DNA of 9,646 nucleotides, from positions 1 through 9,646 of the forward strand of contig NZ_JZWV01000416.1 in assembly GCF_000966975.1 (NCBI RefSeq), written 5' to 3'. This DNA comes from Streptomyces katrae (GTDB lineage Bacteria; Actinomycetota; Actinomycetes; Streptomycetales; Streptomycetaceae). Both the position numbers and the translations under genes were made by a program. Shown piece by piece: positions 1-8,982 of the stretch. The notes under the pieces were generated by a model, which saw nothing but the letters and a program-made list of their open reading frames with translations, was not told the DNA's origin and did no database searches. The number at the start of each line of letters is the position of its first letter. The first letter of the stretch is position 1.

Positions 1-1957
1 CGGTGGACCAGGCGCCGTCCTTCTCGCCACCCTTGCCGACGCGGACCATGAGCGCCGGATTGGACTGGGCGAAGTCGATGCCGGTGCTGTTGGCCATCAT
101 CGGGTTCTTCAGCCGCCCCGCCGGCACCTCGGTCAGGGAGTCGTGGCGGAAGCCGCCCTGGTCGCCCATGGCCGTGATGACCTGGGCGCCGCCGGGCGGG
201 GCGATCGCGTCCAGCAGTGCGGTCTCCTCCAGCCCCCGGGCGCCGCCCACGCTCCAGTGGCTGGTGCCGCCGCTGTCCGAGGCGTTGGCGTCCTTGCTGC
301 GCAGGACGCCGTTGCCGGTGCCGTACAGCACGTGGCCGGAGTCGAAGGGATCGATGGCCAGGGCGGTCATCCAGTGCCCGGTGCCGGTACCGACGTACGG
401 AGCGGCGGAAGCGTCCCGGACCGAGGTTCCGGCCAGTGCCTTCCAAGTCGTGCCGCCGTCGGTGGTCCGGTAGATCTCGTCCTGCGGCCACCACCGGTCG
501 AGGGTGGTGACCATCACCGTGGAGGGTTTGCGCGGATCGACGGCCAGACCGGAGAACCCGTAGCCGCCCTGGGACGGGGAGACGTTCCTCCACGCCCCGT
601 CGGCCGGGGTGTGCTTCCACACCGAGCCCCCCGTCACGCCGTTGGGCCCGAGGGCGTTGGTGTACGTCAGGTACAGCGAGCCGTCACCGGAGAGCACGCC
701 GTGCTGCGGCAGCTGGCCGGTGGGCTGCCCCGGGACGGCCTGCCAGGTGCTGCCGCCGTCGGTCGAGCGGTACAGGGAGGCGGACCTGTCGGCGACGCCG
801 ACGTAGACCGTCCTGCTGCCGGCGGGCCCGTACGTGACGAAGGAGATGCCCGCGCCGCTGCCCGCCCCGTCCTTCACGGGGAACGAGGAGACCTGGCTCC
901 ACGTCGCGCCGTGGTCGTTGCTGCGCCAGAGGCCGTTCTTGCGGGTGCCCAGCAGCAGCGTGCCGTTGTCCGAGGGGTTGACCGCCAGCCGCTCTCCGGC
1001 CCCGCGGCCGTCCTCGTTGCCGCCCAGCTTGAAGGGCAGCTCGGTGCGCTGGAAGGTGCGGCCCCGGTCGGTGGAGCGCAGGATCGCGCCGTTGCCGGCC
1101 CAGTCGTTGGTGTAGGTGCCCGCCGAGAGGTAGAGCCGTGCCGGGTCCACGGGGTCGGTGGCCAGCGCGTCGATGCCCAGCAGGTTCCAGTCCTTCTCGC
1201 CGAGCCAGTCGGTCAGCGGGACCCACTGCTCGGCGCCGGTGTCCCAGCGGTAGGCGCCGCCCATGTCGGTCCGCGCGTACAGCAGGCCCTTCTCCGTCGG
1301 GTTGAACACCAGCCCGGTGACGTAGCCGCCGCCCACCACCTGGGCGTTGCGCCACGTGTACGGTCCGGCGCCGGGCGCCCGGGTCCCGGTCGCCTTCACC
1401 AGCTTCCACTGCTGGTTGGTGCCGCCATGGCCGGGATACTGGATGACGGCCGCGCCATCGGCGGCGGAGCCTGCGGAGACGTCCAGGACCTGGCCGCTCC
1501 TGCGGGAGGTGAGGACGACGGCGTCCGAACCGCTCACCTCGTCGATCCGCCACTCCTGGGAGGCGGAGGAGCTGTCGCTCTGCTGCTCCGCGGCGGCCGC
1601 CCGGCCGGTCGAGTCCCCGGCTATGCCCAGGACCTTGCCGCTGTTGCGGTTCACCAGCTCGTAGTAGCCGTCTCCGGTGGGGCGCAGCCTCCACTGCTGG
1701 TTGGCGGTGTTCTGGTCGGTCCACTGCTGGACGCGGGTGCCGTCGGCGGTGGAGAAGGCGTTGACGTCCAGCACCTTGCCGCTGCGTACCGAGACCAGCC
1801 GGTAGTAGGCGTCGCCGTCGACCGTCGCGGCCTGCGAGTCGTCCTGCACGAACAGGAGGTACGGCACGAGGACGGCGGGCACACCGAGCAGCAGTCCGGT
1901 CCCGGCCCAGCGGCGGCGGTGACGCCCGCGGCGCCCGCGGTTCGTGGGGTTGTTCAT
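1..1957 (-). CDS. Secreted GH74 xyloglucanase with N-terminal ricin-type lectin domain (C-terminus beyond window)
   Basis: The reading frame opens at ATG 1957-1955 and stays open for 652 codons to the window edge, so the C-terminus and stop are missing. An AAGGAG ribosome site lies 11 nt upstream. Residues 1-44 look like a signal peptide: an Arg-rich start, a hydrophobic core (LLLGVPAVLVPYLL) and cleavage probably near SQAA. Residues about 50-187 form a ricin-type beta-trefoil lectin with three QxW-like marks (NQQW 87-90, SQEW 133-136, NQQW 181-184). From about residue 200 the protein is a GH74 beta-propeller with BNR-like STDGGxTW repeats. Family-conserved catalytic aspartates are visible at D231 (ARTDMGGAYRWD) and D599 (GDQGGF). 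GH74 enzymes hydrolyse the beta-1,4-glucan backbone of xyloglucan outside the cell. The gene lies 42 bp after the GH10-GH62 gene on the same strand, so co-transcription is likely. Endo versus reducing-end specificity cannot be decided from this sequence. Confidence 0.93.
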   Translation of the reverse strand, partial: MNNPTNRGRRGRHRRRWAGTGLLLGVPAVLVPYLLFVQDDSQAATVDGDAYYRLVSVRSGKVLDVNAFSTADGTRVQQWTDQNTANQQWRLRPTGDGYYELVNRNSGKVLGIAGDSTGRAAAAEQQSDSSSASQEWRIDEVSGSDAVVLTSRRSGQVLDVSAGSAADGAAVIQYPGHGGTNQQWKLVKATGTRAPGAGPYTWRNAQVVGGGYVTGLVFNPTEKGLLYARTDMGGAYRWDTGAEQWVPLTDWLGEKDWNLLGIDALATDPVDPARLYLSAGTYTNDWAGNGAILRSTDRGRTFQRTELPFKLGGNEDGRGAGERLAVNPSDNGTLLLGTRKNGLWRSNDHGATWSQVSSFPVKDGAGSGAGISFVTYGPAGSRTVYVGVADRSASLYRSTDGGSTWQAVPGQPTGQLPQHGVLSGDGSLYLTYTNALGPNGVTGGSVWKHTPADGAWRNVSPSQGGYGFSGLAVDPRKPSTVMVTTLDRWWPQDEIYRTTDGGTTWKALAGTSVRDASAAPYVGTGTGHWMTALAIDPFDSGHVLYGTGNGVLRSKDANASDSGGTSHWSVGGARGLEETALLDAIAPPGGAQVITAMGDQGGFRHDSLTEVPAGRLKNPMMANSTGIDFAQSNPALMVRVGKGGEKDGAWST

Positions 1958-1968
1958 GGGGAGGTGTT

Positions 1969-1974
1969 CTCCTT
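1969..1974 (-). promoter_or_regulatory. Ribosome binding site of the GH74 gene
   Basis: AAGGAG on the minus strand, 11 nt before ATG 1957. The spacing is slightly long. It lies in the 42-bp gap after the upstream gene's stop, which has no obvious terminator and supports an operon. Confidence 0.6.
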
Positions 1975-1999
1975 GCGTTTCACCGTGGATCGGGGCAGG

Positions 2000-4483
<2,484 letters not shown>

Positions 4484-4491
4484 TCAGGCGA

Positions 4492-4520
4492 TACGTACGG
4501 TGGAAGCCGGGGAGCCTTCC
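4492..4520 (-). promoter_or_regulatory. Candidate ECF-type promoter upstream of the xylanase operon
   Basis: On the minus strand GGAAG (4520-4516) is followed after 16 nt by CGTA (4499-4496). A second CGTA sits at 4495-4492. Many ECF sigma factors recognise a GGAA-type -35 and a CGT-type -10 with this spacing. Transcription would start about 15-20 nt before the leader ATG. This is a pattern match only. No equivalent pair was found before the sigma gene, so self-recognition is unsupported. Confidence 0.25.
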
Positions 4521-4596
4521 GCGCCGGCACCTCGTGGTGAGCGGCGGGAAGGGAACCCCACGTAGTGGAGGCTTCCGAGCGCGTGGCCTCGTAACG

Positions 4597-4628
4597 AAAA
4601 AAGCCGCCTTGACCGGACGATCGCCGGT
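4597..4628 (-). terminator. Weak hairpin plus T-tract between sigma gene and xylanase operon
   Basis: In minus-strand RNA the arms ACCGG and CCGGT (4628-4612, 7-nt loop) are followed after 9 nt by six U residues (4602-4597). It lies about 90-120 bp past the sigma gene stop, where a terminator or attenuator would separate the two transcripts. The gap between stem and U-tract is unfavourable for a classical intrinsic terminator. The inverted repeat could instead be an operator. Confidence 0.28.
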
Positions 4629-4684
4629 GATGCATCTCGCAGGCGGAAAGTGTTATGACGAGCCCCCCGGCCTGGTCGTCCCCG

Positions 4685-4720
4685 GGGAGCGGCTCAGGGA
4701 GCGGCTGCGGGAGCGGTTCT
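4685..4720. repeat. Three tandem copies of a 12-bp GGGAGCGGYT.. unit
   Basis: Units at 4685-4696, 4697-4708 and 4709-4720 read gggagcggctca, gggagcggctgc and gggagcggttct on the plus strand. The array starts exactly at the last base of the sigma gene stop codon. It could be a small expansion of non-coding DNA or a multi-copy binding site. It is not the CebR-type palindrome. Confidence 0.6.
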
Positions 4721-6297
4721 CAGCCCTGGGCCTTGCGCACGAGGAAGGACGCCTGTCCGGCGAAGGCCCTTGTGCCGTCGGAGCCGTCGAGCCAGATGCC
4801 GCCGTCGCGGTGGCGGATGACCGATCCCGGATAGTTGTGGGCGTGCAGGGTCACCGACCCCGCGCCCGCCCCGGGGTACGCACAGAAGGTGGCGTCCTCC
4901 CGGAAGAGTTCGCTGCCGTCGTCGCTGCTCAGCTGGAGGCGCAGGTCACGGTGGCGCAGATAGCGGCCGTCGGCTGCGCGGAAGGTCACACACCGTGTGT
5001 CGGCCAGACCCCGGACGACCGTGAAGGTGAGCCGCTTCCGTGCCTGTGCCGCGCTGCTCAGCGTCGCGAAGTCGTCGGCATACGAGAGGTACAGCCCCGG
5101 TTGGTCCACGGACTCCAGCGACTGCGCGCCCAGCGGAACGGTGCCCGCGACGGCGGACGGACTCACCGGTGAGGCGGACGGGGGCGGGGACGGTGACGGC
5201 GACGGGGAGGACACGCCGACCGACGCGATGGTGGACGAGGGGGCCGGCGCGGGATCGCCGGCCGTGCGGGCGGCGGTGACGCCGGGCTCCCGGGGTGCCG
5301 GATCGGGCCAGGCCACGTAGGCGGCGGTCCCCGCGACGAGCACCGCGCCGGCGGCGAGGCTCAGCAGCGGATGAGCGGTCACCACGTGCAGTTTGCCGGC
5401 CAGCGCGCCGTGCAGACCGCCTCCCCCCGTTGCCGTGCCGGCGGCGGCGGGTGCCATGGCGAGCCCGGCGGAGCTCGCGGCCGCCCCCGACAGCAGGCCC
5501 TTGGCGGCCAGCGCGGCGACCAGTCCGGCCGGGACGGCCAGCGGCGTGAGGGTGAGCAGCAGCAGTTCTTCGGCTGGGACACGCTTCGTCGTCGTCGCCA
5601 GGCAGACCTGACAGTCCCGGGTGTGCCGCGCGATCCGCTTGCGCCACACCGGTGCATGGAGACCGTCCCAGCCGACGACGGTCTCGTCCAACCCCGGACA
5701 GCGCGGATGGGCTTCCAGCGCGGCGACGATCGTCCGGCTCAGGTCGAGCTGCTCGCGCATACGTTGCAGGCGCACGCCCGCATGGGCGACGGTGAGGCCC
5801 GTCGCGGTGGCGATGTCGTCACGGCTCAGCAAGCCGGCGCACTCCTGCCACCACAGCGACAGCAGCACCCGGTGGTCGGGGTCGAGCCAATGGCCGGCTT
5901 CGACGACCCGACGGCGCTCGTCCGACATCTGCAGCCGCAGGATCGTCAGGTCCTCGGGCTCCGCACCGGCGTCCGGTATCACGAGCGCCTCGTCGATGTC
6001 CGTGATCCGGTCGTCGAAGGCACGTCGACGCTGCCAGTGCGTATTGATCTGACGGAGCGTGATCGCCACCAGCCAGGACCGGAAGCTCTCGGGGGAACGC
6101 AGGGCAGGCAGGTCGCGCACCGCGCGCAGCAGGGTCTCCTGGACGACGTCGTCGGCGTCCGCACCGGAGCTCAGCGCCCGCCTGACGATGTTGTAGACCA
6201 ACGGCAGGTACGCGGCGACCAACTCCTCGCGCGCCCGCTCGTCACCGGCCTGCGCCGCGACAACCAGCCCCGTGTGGTCCGCGTCCATGAGCCCCAT
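4720..6297 (-). CDS. ECF sigma factor fused to membrane segments and a C-terminal AbfB (CBM42) arabinofuranose-binding domain
   Basis: A 525-residue one-protein regulator. Sigma region 2 spans about 23-93, with DADDVVQETLLRAVRDL at 47-63. Sigma region 4 is about 123-185, with its helix-turn-helix in the last 30 residues. Next come C200 and H225-x3-C229-x2-C232, the zinc-binding pattern of anti-sigma ZAS domains. Hydrophobic stretches lie at about 245-269 and 311-330, separated by an Ala/Gly-rich stretch. A Pro/Ser linker (349-386) joins a beta-trefoil AbfB domain (387-525). Two of its three lobes keep the ligand HRD motif (449-451 and 496-498). The first lobe is degenerate, with YAD at 406-408. 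ATG 6297 is preferred because AAGGAGG (6310-6304) lies 6 nt before it. The GTG at 6303 would touch the ribosome site. Known CBM42 domains bind arabinofuranose side chains, and the downstream gene encodes an arabinofuranosidase. Sensing of arabinoxylan and control of that gene are inferred. Topology is unresolved, because two membrane spans would leave AbfB in the cytoplasm. Confidence 0.9.
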   Translation of the reverse strand: MGLMDADHTGLVVAAQAGDERAREELVAAYLPLVYNIVRRALSSGADADDVVQETLLRAVRDLPALRSPESFRSWLVAITLRQINTHWQRRRAFDDRITDIDEALVIPDAGAEPEDLTILRLQMSDERRRVVEAGHWLDPDHRVLLSLWWQECAGLLSRDDIATATGLTVAHAGVRLQRMREQLDLSRTIVAALEAHPRCPGLDETVVGWDGLHAPVWRKRIARHTRDCQVCLATTTKRVPAEELLLLTLTPLAVPAGLVAALAAKGLLSGAAASSAGLAMAPAAAGTATGGGGLHGALAGKLHVVTAHPLLSLAAGAVLVAGTAAYVAWPDPAPREPGVTAARTAGDPAPAPSSTIASVGVSSPSPSPSPPPSASPVSPSAVAGTVPLGAQSLESVDQPGLYLSYADDFATLSSAAQARKRLTFTVVRGLADTRCVTFRAADGRYLRHRDLRLQLSSDDGSELFREDATFCAYPGAGAGSVTLHAHNYPGSVIRHRDGGIWLDGSDGTRAFAGQASFLVRKAQG

Positions 6298-6303
6298 TCC
6301 CAC

Positions 6304-6310
6304 CCTCCTT
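6304..6310 (-). promoter_or_regulatory. Ribosome binding site deciding the sigma gene start
   Basis: A perfect AAGGAGG on the minus strand ends 6 nt before ATG 6297. It directly abuts GTG 6303 and lies 15 nt from ATG 6288. The spacing selects 6297 as the start. Confidence 0.75.
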
Positions 6311-6385
6311 CGGGGAGCGATCCGCCGAGTACGGCGTCAAACCCTAACCCGCGAGGAATACGTCCGAAGCCCGAGCCTTGAGCCA

Positions 6386-6422
6386 CCCGTCGCCCCCGAG
6401 CATGCGATGCGGGCGCGACGGG
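6386..6422. repeat. Inverted repeat CCCGTCGC / GCGACGGG
   Basis: The arms at 6386-6393 and 6415-6422 are perfect 8-bp complements around a 21-nt loop. A further CCC/GGG pairing is possible past one bulged base. It lies about 90-125 bp upstream of the sigma gene start. It could be an operator or an RNA structure in the sigma leader. Confidence 0.5.
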
Positions 6423-6699
6423 CGCTGTGACCCCACCGCGCGATCAGGGTCGATCCCGCCTCGGCCGAGGTAGTAGTCGGCCCACGAATCTTGGCGGCGA
6501 GGAGCGCGACGCCCGGACCACACTTTCGGATCGGACCGTGGTCGTACCGCTCGCGCCGGCGTCCACCTGGAAGCGGATACCGGCGGCGATCTCCAGACAG
6601 CTCGTGGTGACGATCCCGGGCTGGTCGACGAGGCGGAATAGCCTGCAGGGACCGGTGGTTGGCAGCGGTGATCTTCACTGGACCGACCTTGGAGTGCCC

Positions 6700-7282
6700 G
6701 TGTCCCGTTCTTTCCTCTTCCTCCTCGCCAGTGCCCGCCCGGACGGCAATTCCGAGTTGCTCGCACGGGCCGCGGCACAGCAGCTGGGAGCGGACACGGA
6801 GCAGACGTGGCTGGACCTGACGCGGCTGCCCCTGGCCGACTACGTGGACGAGCGACATGCGCCGGGCGGGGCCACCGACGGGGACGAGGTCGAGGCGGCA
6901 CTGCACCGGGCCACGCTCGACGCCTCGGACATCGTCATCGTCTCGCCGCTCTACTGGTACTCGGTGTCCTCCTACGCCAAGCGCTACCTGGACTACTGGT
7001 CCAAGTGGCTGTCCACCCCGGACCCCGGCTTCAAGGAGAAGATGGCCGGTAGGACGCTTTGGGGCGTCACGGCCATGGCGCACCCGCAGGAGGAGCTCGC
7101 GGAGCCGCTGCGGCTCACCCTTCACCACACGGCGGCGTGACATGGGCATGCGGTTCGGCGGGGTGCTGCTCGGGAACGGGACCCGGCCGGGACACGTGCT
7201 CGCCGACGAGCGGGCGGCTGCACGGGCCAAAGCGTTCTTCGCCGACGAGGCCCCGCTCGCCCGTTTCCCCTACGAGGGGTAG
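6700..7282 (+). pseudogene. NAD(P)H-dependent FMN reductase-like flavodoxin-fold protein, frameshifted
   Basis: The first part (GTG 6700 to TGA 7138-7140) begins MSRSFLFLLASARPDGNSELL, the flavin phosphate-binding pattern of the NADPH-dependent FMN reductase/Flavodoxin_2 group. It continues through the conserved SPLYWYSVSSYAKRYLD region. GGAG lies 5 nt before the GTG. The frame stops after LTLHHTAA. The missing end (MGMRFGGVLLGNGTRPG... to FPYEG, stop at 7280-7282) continues immediately in the next frame. Removing one G near 7139 turns GCG TGA CATG into GCG TAC ATG and restores the usual xYMGMRFGG sequence without a gap. The full protein would be about 194 residues and otherwise looks intact. 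The single extra base may be a recent mutation, a sequencing error, or tolerated through TGAcATG reinitiation. The physiological substrate is unknown. Confidence 0.8.
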
Positions 7283-7420
7283 CGCCGGGCCCGGGCCGCA
7301 CCTGCACCCTTCGTGCCCGTCGCAGATGCCGGGGGAGAAGCCGAGCGTCATCACCAGCACCGGCAGCACCCGCTCCTGCCCCGGCGCGACCGGCACCCTC
7401 GGCTCCGGGAACCACGGGTC

Positions 7421-7444
7421 GCACCGGGCGATCTCGCCCGGTGC
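7421..7444. repeat. 24-bp palindrome (11-bp arms)
   Basis: GCACCGGGCGA and TCGCCCGGTGC flank a two-base centre with no mismatch. It lies inside the transposase remnant, over the APGEIARC codons. Confidence 0.75.
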
Positions 7445-7451
7445 GTAGGTC

Positions 7452-7467
7452 ACCCGGTCGACCGGGT
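7452..7467. repeat. 16-bp perfect palindrome ACCCGGTCGACCGGGT
   Basis: A fully self-complementary 16-mer 7 bp from the preceding 24-bp palindrome, also inside the transposase remnant, over the DPVDRV codons. It may simply reflect coding constraint in GC-rich DNA. Confidence 0.75.
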
Positions 7468-7567
7468 CGATGCCCACGTATGCGGCCGGATCTGGGCCAG
7501 CTTCCGCTTCAGTGGCGGCGGTGAGTGCCGGCCAGCCCATCCCTTCGGCGACCACCGGCGCCGGCAT

Positions 7568-7914
7568 CGTGGGTCACTCGTTCCCGGGAACCGGAGTAGC
7601 GGGCCACGGCAGCTGAGGCCGCCCGCAGGCCTGCACTGCCGCCCGGACACCGCCCTCGGCATGTGGGGGTAACCGCCACGCCCGCCCGGGCGACCGGGTC
7701 GCGGTACTGACGGGGCCGACAGGGTCCAGCCGTGGGGAACGTCGCGCCACCGCCGAGGACGGCTGGACCGGTGATGTGTTGTGCGCCGGGTGATGCGGCG
7801 TGTGCTCTTGTGCGCCCCTTCGATATGCCGCCTCTGCGGCCGGCGCGGGGATAGCTTCGTTGCTGAATATCCCAAATGGTGGGTCGGGCCCGCCGGGCTG
7901 GAAGGAGTGCTGGC
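7568..7914. other. Intergenic stretch upstream of the peptidoglycan-binding gene
   Basis: I recognise no gene here. Short GC palindromes occur at 7625-7634 (GCAGGCCTGC) and 7683-7692 (CGCCCGGGCG). A small stem-loop GCCGC-ctct-GCGGC lies at 7827-7840 in the likely 5' leader. The 7820-7880 stretch is more AT-rich than its surroundings and is where a promoter would be sought, but no clear pair was identified. Confidence 0.5.
7901..7907 (+). promoter_or_regulatory. Ribosome binding site selecting a TTG start
   Basis: GAAGGAG lies 7 nt before TTG 7915. The GTG at 7907, read from the same region, hits a stop after four codons, so TTG is the best start. Confidence 0.7.
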
Positions 7915-8298
7915 TTGCTGAAGCGTGCGGGGTTCTCGGTGGCTGCGGTTGTCGTGCTTGCTGTGGCTGTGATGCCGGTTGGTCTGGCGAGTGAGGCTTT
8001 CGCCGCTGGGGCCAAACCGGGGGTGTGCAAGTCGTCCGTGGAGGGCACGTACTGCGGCTACTACTCGGGGTCGGCGTACACCGATCGCGGTGACGCGGGG
8101 GCCAAGGTGAAGGAGATCCAGGCGCTGCTGATCCAGCATCACGGCTACTCGGTGGGCCCGAAGGGTGTGGACGGCTACTTCGGGGCGGGAACGGAGTCGG
8201 CGGTGAAGCGACTGCAGAGGGCCCACGGGCTGAGGCCCGACGGCCTTGTGAGTTCGGAGACGTGGGGCAGGCTGCGTGGGGAGACGGCGGATCGTTGA
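7915..8298 (+). CDS. Small secreted peptidoglycan-binding (PG_binding_1) protein
   Basis: A 127-residue protein. The start TTG 7915 is chosen because GAAGGAG (7901-7907) lies 7 nt upstream. The ATG at 7876 in the same frame has no such site and would put a charged extension before the signal peptide. Residues 1-31 are a signal peptide: KR, then a Val/Ala core, then EAFAAG. Residues about 32-57 contain two cysteines (C38, C47), possibly a disulfide after export. Residues about 59-120 are a peptidoglycan-binding three-helix domain (RGDAGAKVKEIQALL, VDGYFGAGTESAVKRLQ, LRPDGLVSSETWGRL). There is no catalytic domain, so it may be a cell-wall anchor, a structural protein or a modulator. The gene stands alone between the transposase remnant and a non-coding stretch. 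Confidence 0.85.
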   Translation: MLKRAGFSVAAVVVLAVAVMPVGLASEAFAAGAKPGVCKSSVEGTYCGYYSGSAYTDRGDAGAKVKEIQALLIQHHGYSVGPKGVDGYFGAGTESAVKRLQRAHGLRPDGLVSSETWGRLRGETADR

Positions 8299-8805
8299 GG
8301 ACGCTCTTTCCCGGCTGATCCACCTTGCCCACCGCCGGCTCGTCGCACTGGCCAGTTAGGGACGAAGCGCCTCACGCGGCGGGCACACATCCACGCGTAC
8401 AGGGGTCTCCAGGGACGTGTCGCTCGCGATGGTGAGGGCGGACTCGGCCCAGTCGACCGCGTCCACGCACGCCAGCCCATACCGCGCCACAGAATCCGCC
8501 ACACGAAGGAAGCAGCACAGACCACCCGAACCCGCACTTCTGGCCGCGCGGAGGCAAGCCGGAGGGCCCAGTCGGGGACCGGGCGCTCGGTGTCGCCGAG
8601 CGGAAGGGCGAGGACGTGTGATCGGCATGACCCCACCGTCACCGAATTCCACCGAGGGTTTCAGGGCGGTCAGCCCGCTGCCATGGCGGGCGTGCTTGGC
8701 GCCGGTCGGAGTGCTCCTGAGGTGTGCGTGGTGTCCCTGCATGAGCTTCGTGCCCCGACCGTCGGACCGTACCGCCGGGCCTGGTTCGCTCGGAGATCCG
8801 GGGCG
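8299..8805. other. Gap between convergent genes, no convincing gene
   Basis: Open frames occur on both strands, as is usual in this GC-rich DNA. The best-looking is on the minus strand, ending in TAA at 8356-8358. It has fair third-position G/C bias over about 150 bp (residues such as ACVDAVDWAESALTIASD) but no recognised family and no clear start. It may be a remnant or a small unknown gene. A GC-rich hairpin lies at 8673-8691. Confidence 0.45.
8673..8691. terminator. Candidate bidirectional terminator hairpin
   Basis: GCCCGC (8673-8678) and GCGGGC (8686-8691) can form a 6-bp stem with a 7-nt loop. It lies between the convergent peptidoglycan-binding gene and the DUF4235 gene. There is no T-tract on either side, which is common for actinomycete terminators but weakens the call. 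Confidence 0.25.
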
Positions 8806-8982
8806 TCAGCTGTGGGGTTCGCTTGCGCGCCGGGGCCGGGTGGCGACCCAGCGGGCGATCAGGACCGTAGCGGTGACGGCGGCCGCGGCGAGGGCGTGCG
8901 GCCCGGGGTGGGTGGCCACGAAGTCTTCCGCTCGGTTCCAGGCGCCGACGTCGCCCGTCGCTTCCGGTCGGCGGGGGTCGGT

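Larger units (their letters stand above)
6298..6699. other. Divergent intergenic region, no convincing gene
   Basis: Four hundred bases separate the start of the minus-strand sigma gene from the start of the plus-strand reductase. Open frames exist on both strands but none shows a recognisable domain or a consistent coding pattern. The region should contain promoters for both neighbours, but I could not pick a convincing -35/-10 pair. It carries an 8-bp inverted repeat (6386-6422) and a perfect 12-bp palindrome CCTCGGCCGAGG (6459-6470). Confidence 0.6.
7334..7567 (-). pseudogene. Remnant of IS21-family IstA transposase
   Basis: Minus-strand residues encoded by about 7482-7334 read GIDPVDRVTYAPGEIARCDPW, then FPEPRVPVAPGQ, then RVLPVLVMTLGFS. 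This is the segment around the first catalytic Asp of IstA, usually seen as GExxQCDLWFP...PVLVM.GYS. It has strong third-position G/C bias. Upstream, the expected PLKRKLAQIRP helix is present but in the next frame (7515-7483). Another fragment, VVAEGMGWPALT, is back in the first frame. Two compensating frameshifts are therefore needed. Homology stops after GFS at 7334, and the rest of the transposase and the partner IstB are absent. It converges on the reductase gene. The identification is from remembered family motifs, so the family is fairly sure and the edges are approximate. Confidence 0.68.

Noticed and set aside
684..1724. Minus-strand 346-codon frame inside the GH74 gene
   Set aside because: It is out of frame with the GH74 protein, Arg/Pro/Gly-rich and without any motif.
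4640..4665. GGAAAGTG sequence as a xylanase operator of the CGAAA-N-TTTCG type
   Set aside because: Only one half resembles the motif and there is no matching inverted half.
6301..6303. GTG 6303 as sigma gene start
   Set aside because: The ribosome site directly touches it. ATG 6297 has the proper 6-nt spacing.
6427..6699. N-terminal extension of the reductase frame
   Set aside because: It has no family resemblance. The flavodoxin fold starts at SRSFLFLL right after GTG 6700, which has GGAG at proper spacing.
6337..7230. Minus-strand 297-codon frame opposite the reductase
   Set aside because: It is antisense to a recognised gene with a good coding pattern, and no domain is visible.
7115..7333. 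C-terminal part of the minus-strand frame that contains the transposase relic
   Set aside because: Past GFS the IstA similarity is lost and the frame runs antisense into the reductase end. It is treated as a fortuitous extension.
7450..8332. Two long minus-strand frames opposite the peptidoglycan-binding gene
   Set aside because: Pro/Arg/Ser-rich, no domains, and antisense to a well supported gene. Only the short PLKRKLAQIRP piece belongs to the IstA relic.
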